This document shows positions 43,961 to 52,447 of a stretch of 64,000 nucleotides of DNA, piece by piece. The position numbers and the translations under genes are program-made. Location: contig LT009757.1 of the NCBI GenBank assembly GCA_900012615.1, positions 976,096 through 1,040,095 of the forward strand, in the 5' to 3' direction. The notes under the pieces are model-generated. The model had not been told where the DNA came from, did no database searches, and saw nothing but the letters and a program-made list of their open reading frames with translations. The DNA is from Agrobacterium genomosp. 13 str. CFBP 6927. GTDB taxonomy: Bacteria > Pseudomonadota > Alphaproteobacteria > Rhizobiales > Rhizobiaceae. The first letter of the stretch is position 1. Every line of letters begins with the position of its first letter.

Positions 43961-45681
43961 GCATTCTCCTTGCATCTGTGTTGAAGCATTGCCGGCGTGA
44001 CGCCGTAAAAGGTCTCCAGCTCATCAATGAGCCGCTGCCGTTCCGCCGCCGCTTGGCTCGGCGTCCAGCCCAACTCGCGCGCCGCAACATTCAGGATCGC
44101 ATCGATCAGATCGGCATCTATGACGCCGGTGATGGCAAGCGTCGTGCGTCGCAGGATGAGGTCGGTCAGGTGCCGGACATGTTCGGAGCGGATCAACCAG
44201 ACCAGCTCGGCGGCCGTGATTGGCAGATTTTCGCAAAGCGGTGCATCATCCGGGCGGGCCCGGCAAAAGCCCATCAATTCGAGTGCGCGTGAACCATAGG
44301 CCAACGCCAGATGCTCGGCCCTATCCCTCCCGATTGAAAACTCCTCCACCAGCAGGGCCGGCAGGCGTCCCGCCCCGGTGGGGAAATTCCTGCCGCCGCC
44401 GATAGGGCGGTCCATCGTGTCGGCCCTCCGCTTGCGTCCGAGAAAGGCCAGAACATCGTCGGTCACCTGTTCGCCAAAGGCCCTGAAGGTCGTCCACTTG
44501 CCGCCTATCATGCAGAACTGCGGCGGATCGCCCGCAACGCGGTGGACGAAATGGCTGCGGGAAATTCTTCCGGTAAAGGCGGCATCACTGCGCGGCAACG
44601 GGCGTATGCCGCTGAAACTGAAGACGATGTCAGAATGGGTAATGGCAATCTGCGGAAAGACCTGACGGATCGCCTCGAGAATGTAATCCCGCTCCTCGGG
44701 CTCACACCGCACCCGCTCGGGACGCTCCACCTTTATATCGGTGGAGCCCGCCAGAACCCGGCCAAGATAGGGAAAAAGGATACAGACGCGGTTGTCGGCA
44801 TTCTCGAAAAAGATCATATGGCCGTTCAGGGCCTTGAGAAGCGCCTCGTTGGCGATGATCAGATGCGATCCCTTGGTTCCGGAAACGGTCGGTTTTGCCT
44901 TCTCAGCCGCCGGGGCGGCGGTCAGCGCACCAATCGTCTCATCGATCCAGGCGCCGGTCGCATTGACGATGACCCTTGGCCGGATCGACAGGGTTTCGTC
45001 CATTCCCTCAGTCCGAAGTCGATATTCACCATCGAGACGGACAAGCTCGGCATAGTTTAGCGCAATACTTTGTGGCGCATCGGCGCAGGTGTCGATCAGA
45101 AGCTCCAGCGCAAGCCGTTCGGGCTGGCTGATCCAGGCATCGTAATAAGTTGCCGAATATCTGATCCCCGGGGTCAGACCCGGCCAACCCTGCAGCGTCT
45201 TGCCCGCGCTGCGAAACTCATGGCGGGGCAGGATGCGGTTTTTGCGGGTAACGAAGTCATAGAGCATGAGGCCCGCCTTGATGGCGAGCGCGCCCCGGCT
45301 GGCCGGTTTGCCGCCGGAGCCTGCAAAGGTTGCCGCCGCGTTGAACAGGCCGCTGAAAGTCGAAAAAATCGGAATTGTCGTCGGCAGCGGATGAACCATA
45401 TGCGGCGCGAGCCTCAGAAGAGCATCTCGCTCCCGCAGCGATTCCGCAACAAGGCCGAATTCACCGTTTTCGAGATAACGCAGGCCGCCATGGATCATGC
45501 GCGAGGGTGCGGCGCTGCAACCGGAGGAGAAATCGTTACGCTCGACCAGCAGCACCCGCAGCCCCTGCAAGGCAAGATCACGATAGGCGGCAATTCCGTT
45601 GATGCCGCCGCCGATGACGACGGCGTCGAAATCACCGTCGAGCCGAATACGGCGCAGAGCGTCCTCGCGAAAACTGGGCAT
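43957..45681 (-). CDS. FAD-dependent glycerol-3-phosphate dehydrogenase-like protein (GlpD/EryB family)
   Basis: A 574-residue flavoprotein of the GlpD family and similar in length to EryB. FAD-binding VVIGGGINGIAAYRDL near residue 21, FSSGCSAAPSRMIHGGLRYLENGEFGLV near 50, and the C-terminal GlpD cap domain from ~420. It would oxidise a polyol phosphate to a keto-phosphate and pass electrons to quinone at the membrane. Its neighbours (kinase, aldolase) mean the substrate is probably not plain glycerol-3-phosphate, since the rhizobial glycerol system is encoded separately at the right end of the window. Confidence 0.86.
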   Translation of the reverse strand: MPSFREDALRRIRLDGDFDAVVIGGGINGIAAYRDLALQGLRVLLVERNDFSSGCSAAPSRMIHGGLRYLENGEFGLVAESLRERDALLRLAPHMVHPLPTTIPIFSTFSGLFNAAATFAGSGGKPASRGALAIKAGLMLYDFVTRKNRILPRHEFRSAGKTLQGWPGLTPGIRYSATYYDAWISQPERLALELLIDTCADAPQSIALNYAELVRLDGEYRLRTEGMDETLSIRPRVIVNATGAWIDETIGALTAAPAAEKAKPTVSGTKGSHLIIANEALLKALNGHMIFFENADNRVCILFPYLGRVLAGSTDIKVERPERVRCEPEERDYILEAIRQVFPQIAITHSDIVFSFSGIRPLPRSDAAFTGRISRSHFVHRVAGDPPQFCMIGGKWTTFRAFGEQVTDDVLAFLGRKRRADTMDRPIGGGRNFPTGAGRLPALLVEEFSIGRDRAEHLALAYGSRALELMGFCRARPDDAPLCENLPITAAELVWLIRSEHVRHLTDLILRRTTLAITGVIDADLIDAILNVAARELGWTPSQAAAERQRLIDELETFYGVTPAMLQHRCKENA

Positions 45682-45802
45682 AGAAATACCGTTCGCCGGC
45701 TGATGACCAGCGTCCCAATGTTGTTGACCGTTTAAAGCGACAGGAGAGACGGGAGGCGAAAGATTATGTTGTCTTCGCGAGGCCCCGTCTCAGCGACATT
45801 AT
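45682..45802 (-). promoter_or_regulatory. Gap with hairpin dividing the polyol operon
   Basis: A 121-base gap in an otherwise tight operon. GAGACGGG (45746-45753) and CCCGTCTC (45784-45791) form a long imperfect hairpin extended by GCGAA/TTCGC. This may be an attenuator or the terminator of the upstream transporter-regulator-reductase section, with a second promoter for the GlpD-like gene between it and 45681. Confidence 0.4.
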
Positions 45803-46801
45803 TTAAGTATCGAGCCCGACAAGATGCTCGGCGACACCGGCGCTGATGAGAGCGAGTTCACCCTCCGTAAGTCGCAGGCGGGCCGCAGCGGCGTTTTCAA
45901 CCGCCTGAGCCGGATCGCGCGCACCACACAGCGAGAAGGTGATGCCGGGCTGGGCAATCGTCCAGGCAATCACCACCTGCGCTATCGACGCCGCATGCGC
46001 TTCGGCCACGGGTTGCAGCGACCGCATCAGCCGCGAGATCTTCTCGCGGTTCGCTTGGCTGAAGCGCGGATTGCCGTGGCGCTGGTCATCCTCCGCAAAA
46101 ACCCGCTCAGGCCCAACCTTGCCTGACAGGAGACCAAGCGCGAGAGACGAATAACTCAAAACCGAGACAGCATTCTTTCGGCAAAGCGGCAGCAGCGTCG
46201 TCTCGATATCCCGCTTCACCATGGAATATTCTTCCTGGATGGCATCAAGCGCGCCGGTGGCGATATAGGCCTCAAGATCGCCGGGCGAGACGTTGCTTGC
46301 CCCGATGGAGCGGATCTTCCCCTCCTCCTTCAGCCGCACCAGAGCTCCGACCGTTTCGGCAATCGGCGTCGTGGCATCCTGCCAATGGGTGACGTAGTGA
46401 TCGATATGGTCGGTTCCGAGCCGTTTCAGGCTTTCTTCTACCTCATAACGGATAGAGGCAGGACCGAGATAACGGTGAACGGGTTTGCCATCCTGATGGA
46501 AGAAATAAGCACCCTCGTTCACGTGCCAGACGAGGCCGCATTTGGTGACCAGCACCACCTTGTCGCGCCTGCCGGCAATCGCCTTGCCGACAATGGTTTC
46601 TGCGAGCCCCATGCCATAGGCCGGCGCGGTGTCGATCAGGGAAATGCCCGCGTCAATCGAGGCCTGAATGGCGGCGATGGATTGCTGCTCATCGGTGCCG
46701 CCCCACATCCAGCCGCCGATGGCCCAGGTGCCCAGCCCCACGGCGGATGCGCCAATGCCGCTGCCGCCGATTGTCCGGGTCAATATTGCATTGTCCGTCA
46801 C
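45803..46801 (-). CDS. Aldo/keto reductase
   Basis: A 332-residue AKR started at GTG 46801, which overlaps the regulator stop (GTGA); the longer upstream frame is the shadow of the regulator. The (beta/alpha)8 family tetrad is visible: Asp in LIDTAPAYG (~Tyr six residues on), Lys in LVTKCGLVW near 85 and His in YVTHWQD near 138; SIGASNVS follows near 170. It would reduce or oxidise an aldehyde or sugar with NADPH, plausibly the aldehyde product of the aldolase. Confidence 0.87.
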   Translation of the reverse strand: MTDNAILTRTIGGSGIGASAVGLGTWAIGGWMWGGTDEQQSIAAIQASIDAGISLIDTAPAYGMGLAETIVGKAIAGRRDKVVLVTKCGLVWHVNEGAYFFHQDGKPVHRYLGPASIRYEVEESLKRLGTDHIDHYVTHWQDATTPIAETVGALVRLKEEGKIRSIGASNVSPGDLEAYIATGALDAIQEEYSMVKRDIETTLLPLCRKNAVSVLSYSSLALGLLSGKVGPERVFAEDDQRHGNPRFSQANREKISRLMRSLQPVAEAHAASIAQVVIAWTIAQPGITFSLCGARDPAQAVENAAAARLRLTEGELALISAGVAEHLVGLDT

Positions 46802-47772
46802 GAAGTTTCCCCTTCTTCCTGATCCAGTAAATAAGCGGCGATCGCCTCGTCCACGACGAGCGAGGTCAGATAGCGGCCGGCAAGCGTGGCTGCCACCGGT
46901 CCGGCCTTGATGGCGCCTGCCGCCACACCAATGATGTTCGGGCACCGGGCAAGCTGCCCGGGGTCCAGCGCCACCACGCGCGAGTTGAGATCGATCCGTG
47001 CCAGCTGCCCGTCCGCCATGGTGAGGTGGGCGAGGAATTCCCCGGCAATGCCCGCATCCACCAGCGCCTGCCCACCACGGGCCGCATCCGGCAGAAGATC
47101 GTAATAGCCGGACCCGGGCGCTTCCACCGAACCGATGCCAACCAGCGCCACCTGCGCCTGCCGCGCCAAGTCGAACACCTCACGGATCGATGCGACATTC
47201 ATCAGCAGATCACGCTGTTCCTCGTCCTCGGCAAACAATGGCGCATGAACGAGCGATGCGCTGCCGCCCAGCTTTTCCGCCAGTTGCGTGGCGAGATGAT
47301 TGACATCCGTATAGTGCTTGCCCTGCACACCGCCGGTCAGCGGCACCACCCGCACATCGAAACGGCGCTCCGCCTCCAGATTGTCGACAACGGCACTCAC
47401 CGCCTTGCCGCCGGTAATCGCGATCACATCGCCGTCGCGGATGGTTTCCAGCAAGTGATTGGCGGCAACCCGCCCGACCATCTGCAGCGCGGTTTCCGGA
47501 TTATCGGAGACCGTTGGCGTCACCACCGACTGCCTGAGGCCGAAACGGTGGGTGATCTCGTTTTCAAGGTCCACCAGTCTCTGATAGGGGCTGGCGATGG
47601 TGATCTTCACCATGCCCGCCTTGCGGCCCGCCGCAATCATGCGGTTGACCTTGGTATGGGAAAGATTGAGCCGCTCGGCGATTTCCGACTGCTTCACACC
47701 CTCGATGAAATGCAGCACCAGGACGGAATATATCTGCCGCTGCTGATCGAAATCGTCCTTGATGTCCAGCAT
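46798..47772 (-). CDS. SorC/DeoR-type sugar-binding transcriptional regulator
   Basis: A 324-residue regulator. ATG 47772 (MLDIKDDFDQQRQIY) is chosen for its GGAGAAAG ribosome site; earlier Met codons exist at 47802 and 47796. N-terminal helix-turn-helix GVKQSEIAERLNLSHTKVNRMI near residue 30, then the SorC sugar-phosphate-binding domain (GDVIAITGGKAV, VRVVPLTGGVQGKHYTDVN). Such regulators respond to phosphorylated sugars; EryD and LsrR are relatives. It is encoded in the middle of the operon it likely represses, via the repeats upstream of the binding-protein gene. Confidence 0.88.
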   Translation of the reverse strand: MLDIKDDFDQQRQIYSVLVLHFIEGVKQSEIAERLNLSHTKVNRMIAAGRKAGMVKITIASPYQRLVDLENEITHRFGLRQSVVTPTVSDNPETALQMVGRVAANHLLETIRDGDVIAITGGKAVSAVVDNLEAERRFDVRVVPLTGGVQGKHYTDVNHLATQLAEKLGGSASLVHAPLFAEDEEQRDLLMNVASIREVFDLARQAQVALVGIGSVEAPGSGYYDLLPDAARGGQALVDAGIAGEFLAHLTMADGQLARIDLNSRVVALDPGQLARCPNIIGVAAGAIKAGPVAATLAGRYLTSLVVDEAIAAYLLDQEEGETS

Positions 47773-47813
47773 GATCGTCTTTCTCCAGTTACCCATCGCC
47801 ACTCAACGGGCGT

Positions 47814-48815
47814 TCAGCGGCGACGCTTGACCAGATAGTGGTCGAACAGAACCGCAGTCAGCAATATGCTGCCCCTGATGATGTCCTGCCAGTAGACAGA
47901 CACATTGAGCAAGGCAAGCGAGCTGGAAACGACCGAAAGAAGGATCGCACCGAGGATCGCGCCCAGAATGGTGCCTGAACCACCCGAGAGGCTGGCGCCG
48001 CCGATGACAGCAGCCGCAATCACGTTGAGTTCCATGCCGATGCCGAAGCTCGGCTGGGCGGAGCCGAAGCGCGCCATGTATATGACGCCCGCAACGCCTG
48101 CCAGCATCGAACAAAGCGTGGTGGTGGCAAAGACGACCCGGCCGACGCGAATGCCGGAATAGGCCGCGGCCTTGGGATTGCTGCCGGTATAGAACACCTT
48201 GCGGAATGCCGTCGTGCGGCGCAGCAGCAGATCGAAGGAAACGACAACCACCGCAAATATGATCAGCACCAGCGGAATGCCGCCAAGCGCGCCCTGCCCG
48301 ATGAACTTGAATTCAGGCGGCAGCGAGTAGAGGCCGAGCGGGCGGCCGCCCGTTGCCAGCAGGCAAACGCCGCGCGCAATCACCATGACGCCGAGCGACA
48401 CGATGAAATGATGCAGGCCGACAACCGTTGTCAGAAATCCCATGGCCATGCCCACCAATGTCGTCAGGCAGATCGCCAGCCCCGCCGCGACCCAGGGATC
48501 AACACCGTTGAGGAAAAGCCAGCCAGCCGCCACCATGGCAAGCGCCGTGACGGAGCCGACGGAAAGATCGATGCCGCCCGAGATCAGCAGGATCGTCATG
48601 CCCACCACGACAATACTTTCGATGGCGAAGACCATGGCCATGGCCCGTAGATTGTCCACGGTCAGAAAATACGGCGATATGAACGACATCACTGCAAAAA
48701 GCGCGAGGATGATGACGATGAGCCCGGTTTCCCGAGCCTTGAGCGCGGGTTCCCACCAGCCGGTGCGGCGAACCGCCGTTTCAGCTATGCCCGAAGGTGT
48801 TTCCGATGTTGCCAT
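47814..48815 (-). CDS. Sugar ABC transporter permease (RbsC type)
   Basis: A 333-residue permease of the branched-chain/ribose type, with eight to ten hydrophobic segments, GGIDLSVGSVTALAMV near residue 80 (the RbsC hallmark) and GGASLSGGSGTILGAILGA near 270. It acts as a homodimer with the RbsA-type ATPase encoded 12 bases upstream. Confidence 0.92.
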   Translation of the reverse strand: MATSETPSGIAETAVRRTGWWEPALKARETGLIVIILALFAVMSFISPYFLTVDNLRAMAMVFAIESIVVVGMTILLISGGIDLSVGSVTALAMVAAGWLFLNGVDPWVAAGLAICLTTLVGMAMGFLTTVVGLHHFIVSLGVMVIARGVCLLATGGRPLGLYSLPPEFKFIGQGALGGIPLVLIIFAVVVVSFDLLLRRTTAFRKVFYTGSNPKAAAYSGIRVGRVVFATTTLCSMLAGVAGVIYMARFGSAQPSFGIGMELNVIAAAVIGGASLSGGSGTILGAILGAILLSVVSSSLALLNVSVYWQDIIRGSILLTAVLFDHYLVKRRR

Positions 48816-48827
48816 TTTCCCGCTCCC

Positions 48828-50348
48828 TCAGGCCCCGACAGGGCTCTCTGCAATATTGATCGATGCAAGCTGCATGATCTTTTCTTCCGTCATGTCCTCA
48901 CCCTCCACCTCACCGGTGATACGCCCCTCGCGCACGACCAGCACGCGGTCGCTGACGCCGATGAGTTCCGGCAGTTCCGAGGATATGACGACCACGCCCA
49001 CGCCCTCACGCGCCAGTTCCCGGATCTGCCGATGGATTTCGGCTTTGGCACCCACATCCACACCGCGTGTCGGCTCGTCCAGAAAGATGACCTCGGGTTC
49101 CACCGACAGCATCTTGGCGAGCGCCACCTTCTGCTGGTTGCCACCGCTCAGGGTCGATACCGCGTCGCCAACGCTGTTCGCCCGCAATTTCAGCCGCCGT
49201 CCCAGCTCATCGGCACGCTTCATCTCCTTGCGCCGCTCAATGAAACCCATGCCGTTCGATATCCTGCCGATATCGAGTGCGGAGACATTCGCGGCGATGG
49301 ACATATTGAGGAACAAGCCGTCGCCCTTGCGATCCTCGGAGAGATAGACGAGCCCCTCCCGGATGCTGTCACGATAGTCTCTCAGCTTCAGCGGCCGCCC
49401 CCGCAGCGTAACCTCGCCTTTCGGTTTTCCCTCCAGCCGGCAGACCGCCCGGGCAATCTCGCTTCGGCCTGCACCGATGAGGCCGGCAAGCCCCAGGATT
49501 TCGCCCCGACGCAGATCGAAATCGACATCGAAAACACGCTTTCCTTCATTCAAGCCCCGAACCGAAAGAATGACCTCGTCTGATTTTTCATCTTCCGCGA
49601 GCTTGGGCGGATAGAGCTTGTCGAGAACACGCCCCACCATGCTGTTGACGACCTCCTCCGGGGAAATCTCTGCGATATTCGCCGTCCTGATGTGGCAACC
49701 ATCGCGCATCACCGTAATGCGGTCGCAATGTTCGAAAATTTCCGCCATCCGGTGCGAGATATAGATGATCGCAATCCCGCGCTCAGCCAGCCGGTGCATG
49801 ATCCTGAAAAGGGTCTGGGCCTCGGTCTCGGTCAGGGCCGCCGTTGGCTCATCAAGGATCAGGATACGGCAATCCAGCGTCAGCGCCTTGGCAATTTCGA
49901 CGATCTGCTGTTGCGAAATCGACAGATCACCGGCGCGGCTGGCAGGGTCGATGTCGCCGATTTCCTTGAGGATGGTTGCGGCCCGACTTGCAAGGTCGCG
50001 ATAGTTCATGAACCAGGAACGGCTTTGACCGGTCTCCGACATGAACATGTTTTCAGCAACTGAAATCTCCGGGCAGAGCGCAATCTCCTGATGCACGAAA
50101 CCGATACCAAGCCGGTTCGCCGCATTGGGTGAGGCTATCCGCACCGGTTTCCCGTCCAGCAGTATTTCGCCACCGTCAGGCTGCAGAATACCATCGATAA
50201 TATGCATCAGCGTCGACTTGCCGGCGCCGTTTTCACCCGCCAGCGCATGGATCTCGCCGCGCCGCAGCTCAAGTGCGGCACTGCGCAACGCCCGCACGGG
50301 GCCGAACGCCTTATGAATATTCGTCATGTTGAGGATGACCTCGCCCAT
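48828..50348 (-). CDS. Sugar ABC transporter ATP-binding protein (RbsA type, double ATPase)
   Basis: A 506-residue double ABC ATPase. First domain: Walker A GENGAGKSTL near residue 38, signature LSISQQQIVEIAKAL near 140, Walker B ILILDEPTAAL. Second domain: the degenerate Walker A region GLIGAGRSEIARAV near 287, signature LSGGNQQKVALAKML near 400, Walker B EVIFLDEPTRGVDVG. This degenerate second site is normal for RbsA/XylG/MglA. It powers uptake through the RbsC-type permease. Confidence 0.93.
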   Translation of the reverse strand: MGEVILNMTNIHKAFGPVRALRSAALELRRGEIHALAGENGAGKSTLMHIIDGILQPDGGEILLDGKPVRIASPNAANRLGIGFVHQEIALCPEISVAENMFMSETGQSRSWFMNYRDLASRAATILKEIGDIDPASRAGDLSISQQQIVEIAKALTLDCRILILDEPTAALTETEAQTLFRIMHRLAERGIAIIYISHRMAEIFEHCDRITVMRDGCHIRTANIAEISPEEVVNSMVGRVLDKLYPPKLAEDEKSDEVILSVRGLNEGKRVFDVDFDLRRGEILGLAGLIGAGRSEIARAVCRLEGKPKGEVTLRGRPLKLRDYRDSIREGLVYLSEDRKGDGLFLNMSIAANVSALDIGRISNGMGFIERRKEMKRADELGRRLKLRANSVGDAVSTLSGGNQQKVALAKMLSVEPEVIFLDEPTRGVDVGAKAEIHRQIRELAREGVGVVVISSELPELIGVSDRVLVVREGRITGEVEGEDMTEEKIMQLASINIAESPVGA

Positions 50349-50378
50349 AACGCCCTCCCGAAGCTGCTTCCCCTTTGG

Positions 50379-50402
50379 CCGGCGAGGCTTAAACCTCGCC
50401 GG
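50379..50402 (-). terminator. Intercistronic hairpin between the sugar-binding protein and ATPase genes
   Basis: CCGGCGAGG - CTTAAA - CCTCGCCGG is a perfect 9-bp stem in the 69-base gap after the binding-protein stop. It probably protects the upstream message or causes partial termination, favouring binding-protein excess. Confidence 0.6.
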
Positions 50403-50417
50403 TTTCAGGGCGGCGCG

Positions 50418-51431
50418 TCAGCGCCCCTTCATATAGTTATTGAGATCAAAGGAAGCGGCGTTCGCCCTAGTGATCACGGCGAAACCATTGTCCATCGACG
50501 GAACCTGCATCGGGTTGAAACCGGACACCTTGTAGTCGTTGAACGGGTCGATCAGGTCCGAATGGGCACCCAGAAATGTGTTCATGAAACCCATGAAACC
50601 CTGAACGCCCTGATTGGGATTGATGGACATGTAGATATTGCCCTGCTTGATGTGCTCCAGCGTGGCCGGGGTGATATCCGCATGCAGGATCAGGACCTTC
50701 TTCTTCGCCTCAAGGACGGCCGCCGTCGCACCTTCGGCCGAACCGGCCTCGGGAATCCACAGAGCGCCGAGATTGGGATTGGCCTGCAACAGGGCGCCAA
50801 CCGCCTGATAGGCGAGGTTCGAATCCTGATTGGTTGCCTGGCGGCCGACCAGCTTCATCTGCGGATAGGTGCGACCCATATAGTCGATGAGGGCCGTGAC
50901 GCGCAGATCGTGATTGCTTTGTCCCGGATTTTCCAGAACGGCATATTCACCTTTTTCGCCGAGTTTCTTGACGATTTCGTCAGCCGCAAATTTCGCCTCG
51001 GCGACATTGTCCGAGGTAATATAGGCGGTGCGCTTCGACTTTGGCGAATCCGCCGCAAAAGTCGTCACCGACACACCGGAACCGATCGCCTTGTTGATAG
51101 GCTCGATAAAGGGATCGGCCTGCATCGGATGCAGCAGAATGCCCTTCGGCTTCTTCACCAGCTCCTGCTCGAAGGAGGCGATCTGCTTCGTGATGTCATA
51201 TTCGGGCGTGCCGGTGAAAACCGCTTCGCAACCCAGCGCCTTCGCAGCCTGCTTGAATCCCTCAAAGACCGGCACCCAATAGGGGTGGCTGGAAACCATG
51301 ACGTTCATCACATAGGTCTCACCCGGCTCGCAGGCGAATTTACCCGCAGCGGCGGCCGGAGAACCGGCAGCAGCGGAAATCGCCACGGCAAAAACACCCG
51401 CAGCAACGGTCGATTTCAGAAAAGCCAACAT
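50418..51431 (-). CDS. Sugar ABC transporter substrate-binding protein (RbsB type)
   Basis: A 337-residue family 4 (Peripla_BP_4) protein. Signal peptide ~1-29 (hydrophobic core, then SPAAAAG). The mature part shows HPYWVPVFEGFKQAAKALG near residue 48 and GILLHPMQADPF near 95, typical of RbsB-like ligand lobes. It lacks the early residue pattern of the AI-2 binder LsrB. A strong GGGAGGGG ribosome site precedes ATG 51431. First gene of the operon; ligand presumably a polyol or sugar. Confidence 0.9.
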   Translation of the reverse strand: MLAFLKSTVAAGVFAVAISAAAGSPAAAAGKFACEPGETYVMNVMVSSHPYWVPVFEGFKQAAKALGCEAVFTGTPEYDITKQIASFEQELVKKPKGILLHPMQADPFIEPINKAIGSGVSVTTFAADSPKSKRTAYITSDNVAEAKFAADEIVKKLGEKGEYAVLENPGQSNHDLRVTALIDYMGRTYPQMKLVGRQATNQDSNLAYQAVGALLQANPNLGALWIPEAGSAEGATAAVLEAKKKVLILHADITPATLEHIKQGNIYMSINPNQGVQGFMGFMNTFLGAHSDLIDPFNDYKVSGFNPMQVPSMDNGFAVITRANAASFDLNNYMKGR

Positions 51432-51701
51432 ATTCCCCTCCCAAGGACAATGACTTAATCCGCAATAAATTTTGAGTGATGTAATTTATTGCATGTGACT
51501 TGAGATATCTGGAAACCAAACGCTCGTCAATGCTTGTGAATTTTATTTTTTGTTGTGAAATTTATTGCGAACCTCAGAGGACTCAAGAGGTTGCTGACAG
51601 ATAAACCATCGTACGCAAATTCTCACAGGCTGAATCAGGAGCTGGCGAGAGGTTCGAAAAAGAGCGGGGGGCAACTTTGGCCAAACGCTAGCCGGAAACG
51701 A
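51432..51701 (-). promoter_or_regulatory. Promoter and operator region of the polyol operon
   Basis: AT-rich region. On the minus strand a -35-like TTGACG (51525-51530) and -10-like TATCTC (51502-51507) are 17 bases apart. Downstream of the -10, GCAATAAATT (51462-51471) and AATTTATTGC (51483-51492) form a perfect inverted repeat. Upstream, TTGTGAATTTTATT (51534-51547) and TTGTGAAATTTATT (51553-51566) form a direct repeat with 19-base period, the second ending in another AATTTATTGC copy (51559-51568). This fits binding by the SorC-type regulator on both sides of the promoter. Confidence 0.62.
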
Positions 51702-51735
51702 GAAAAGGGTTTCTGATTGCTCAGAAACCCTTTTC
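51702..51735 (-). terminator. Terminator of the tRNA-Val gene
   Basis: A perfect 15-bp stem, GAAAAGGGTTTCTGA with TCAGAAACCCTTTTC and a TTGC loop, lies 11 bases beyond the tRNA 3' end. On the minus strand the 3' arm ends CCCTTTTC then TCGTTT, giving a U-rich tail, as is usual for rhizobial tRNA terminators. Confidence 0.75.
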
Positions 51736-51746
51736 AAAAATTCGGA

Positions 51747-51821
<75 letters not shown>

Positions 51822-51833
51822 TCCGTGGCGGCG

Positions 51834-51863
51834 GATAGACCACAAAACCGGTTCATGCGTCAA
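51834..51863 (-). promoter_or_regulatory. Promoter of tRNA-Val
   Basis: Minus-strand TTGACG (51858-51863) and TCTATC (51834-51839), 18-base spacer, about 12 bases before the mature tRNA 5' end. An inverted repeat CACAAAACCG / CGGTTTTGTG (from 51841 to about 51884) surrounds the -35 region, also placed downstream of cpdR. Confidence 0.5.
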
Positions 51864-51902
51864 CTGCTTTTTTTCGGTTTTGTGAAGGTTTTTTGAGACC
51901 CC

Positions 51903-52265
51903 TTACGCCACAAGGAGTTTGTTCACCTCATCCACCAGATCACGCAGATGGAAAGGCTTGGAAAGCACCTTGGCGTCCTTCGGAGCCTTCGAATCGGCGT
52001 TCAAGGCGACGGCTGCAAAGCCAGTGATGAACATGACTTTCAGGTCGGGATCGAGTTCGGTCGCACGACGGGCCAGTTCGATACCGTCCATTTCAGGCAT
52101 GACAATATCGGTCAGCAACAGCGAAAAGGGCTCCTCGCGAAGCCGGTCGTAGGCGCTGGCGCCATTGTCGAAGGAAGAAACCTTATAACCGGCTTTTTCC
52201 AGCGCCTTGACGAGGAAGCGGCGCATATCGTTGTCGTCTTCAGCAAGAAGAATTTTCTGATTCAT
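51903..52265 (-). CDS. cpdR: Response regulator CpdR
   Basis: A 120-residue single-domain receiver started at ATG 52265 (MNQKILLAEDDNDMRRFLVKALEKAG). The acidic pocket Glu-Asp-Asp lies at residues 9-11, the phospho-acceptor Asp in LLLTDIVMPEMDG near 52, Thr in VMFITGF near 80 and Lys in LSKPFHL near 104. Length and sequence match alphaproteobacterial CpdR, which when unphosphorylated brings substrates to ClpXP and is phosphorylated by the CckA-ChpT relay. The neighbouring N-formylglutamate amidohydrolase and HisN-like genes match the rhizobial core order as I recall it. Confidence 0.93.
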   Translation of the reverse strand: MNQKILLAEDDNDMRRFLVKALEKAGYKVSSFDNGASAYDRLREEPFSLLLTDIVMPEMDGIELARRATELDPDLKVMFITGFAAVALNADSKAPKDAKVLSKPFHLRDLVDEVNKLLVA

Positions 52266-52447
52266 CGTTAAGTGACCGTAACTGCTCAATGTTTGGAATA
52301 CCCTAGCCCGATTATAGGATTTTCACGGTAAATATCCTGTGAAGACGAGAATCGGTATAGCGCTATATGGGCGATAGTATGGACTTGCCGCACTGTAACT
52401 GGCAACATGATCATCCTGATTGTTTGCGACATGGTAAATGGGTCTGA

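Noticed and set aside
50418..51431. Possible AI-2 binding protein (LsrB), which would make the operon an lsr system
   Set aside because: The early ligand-binding region does not match LsrB, LsrG is absent, and GlpD-like and aldo/keto reductase genes are not part of lsr.
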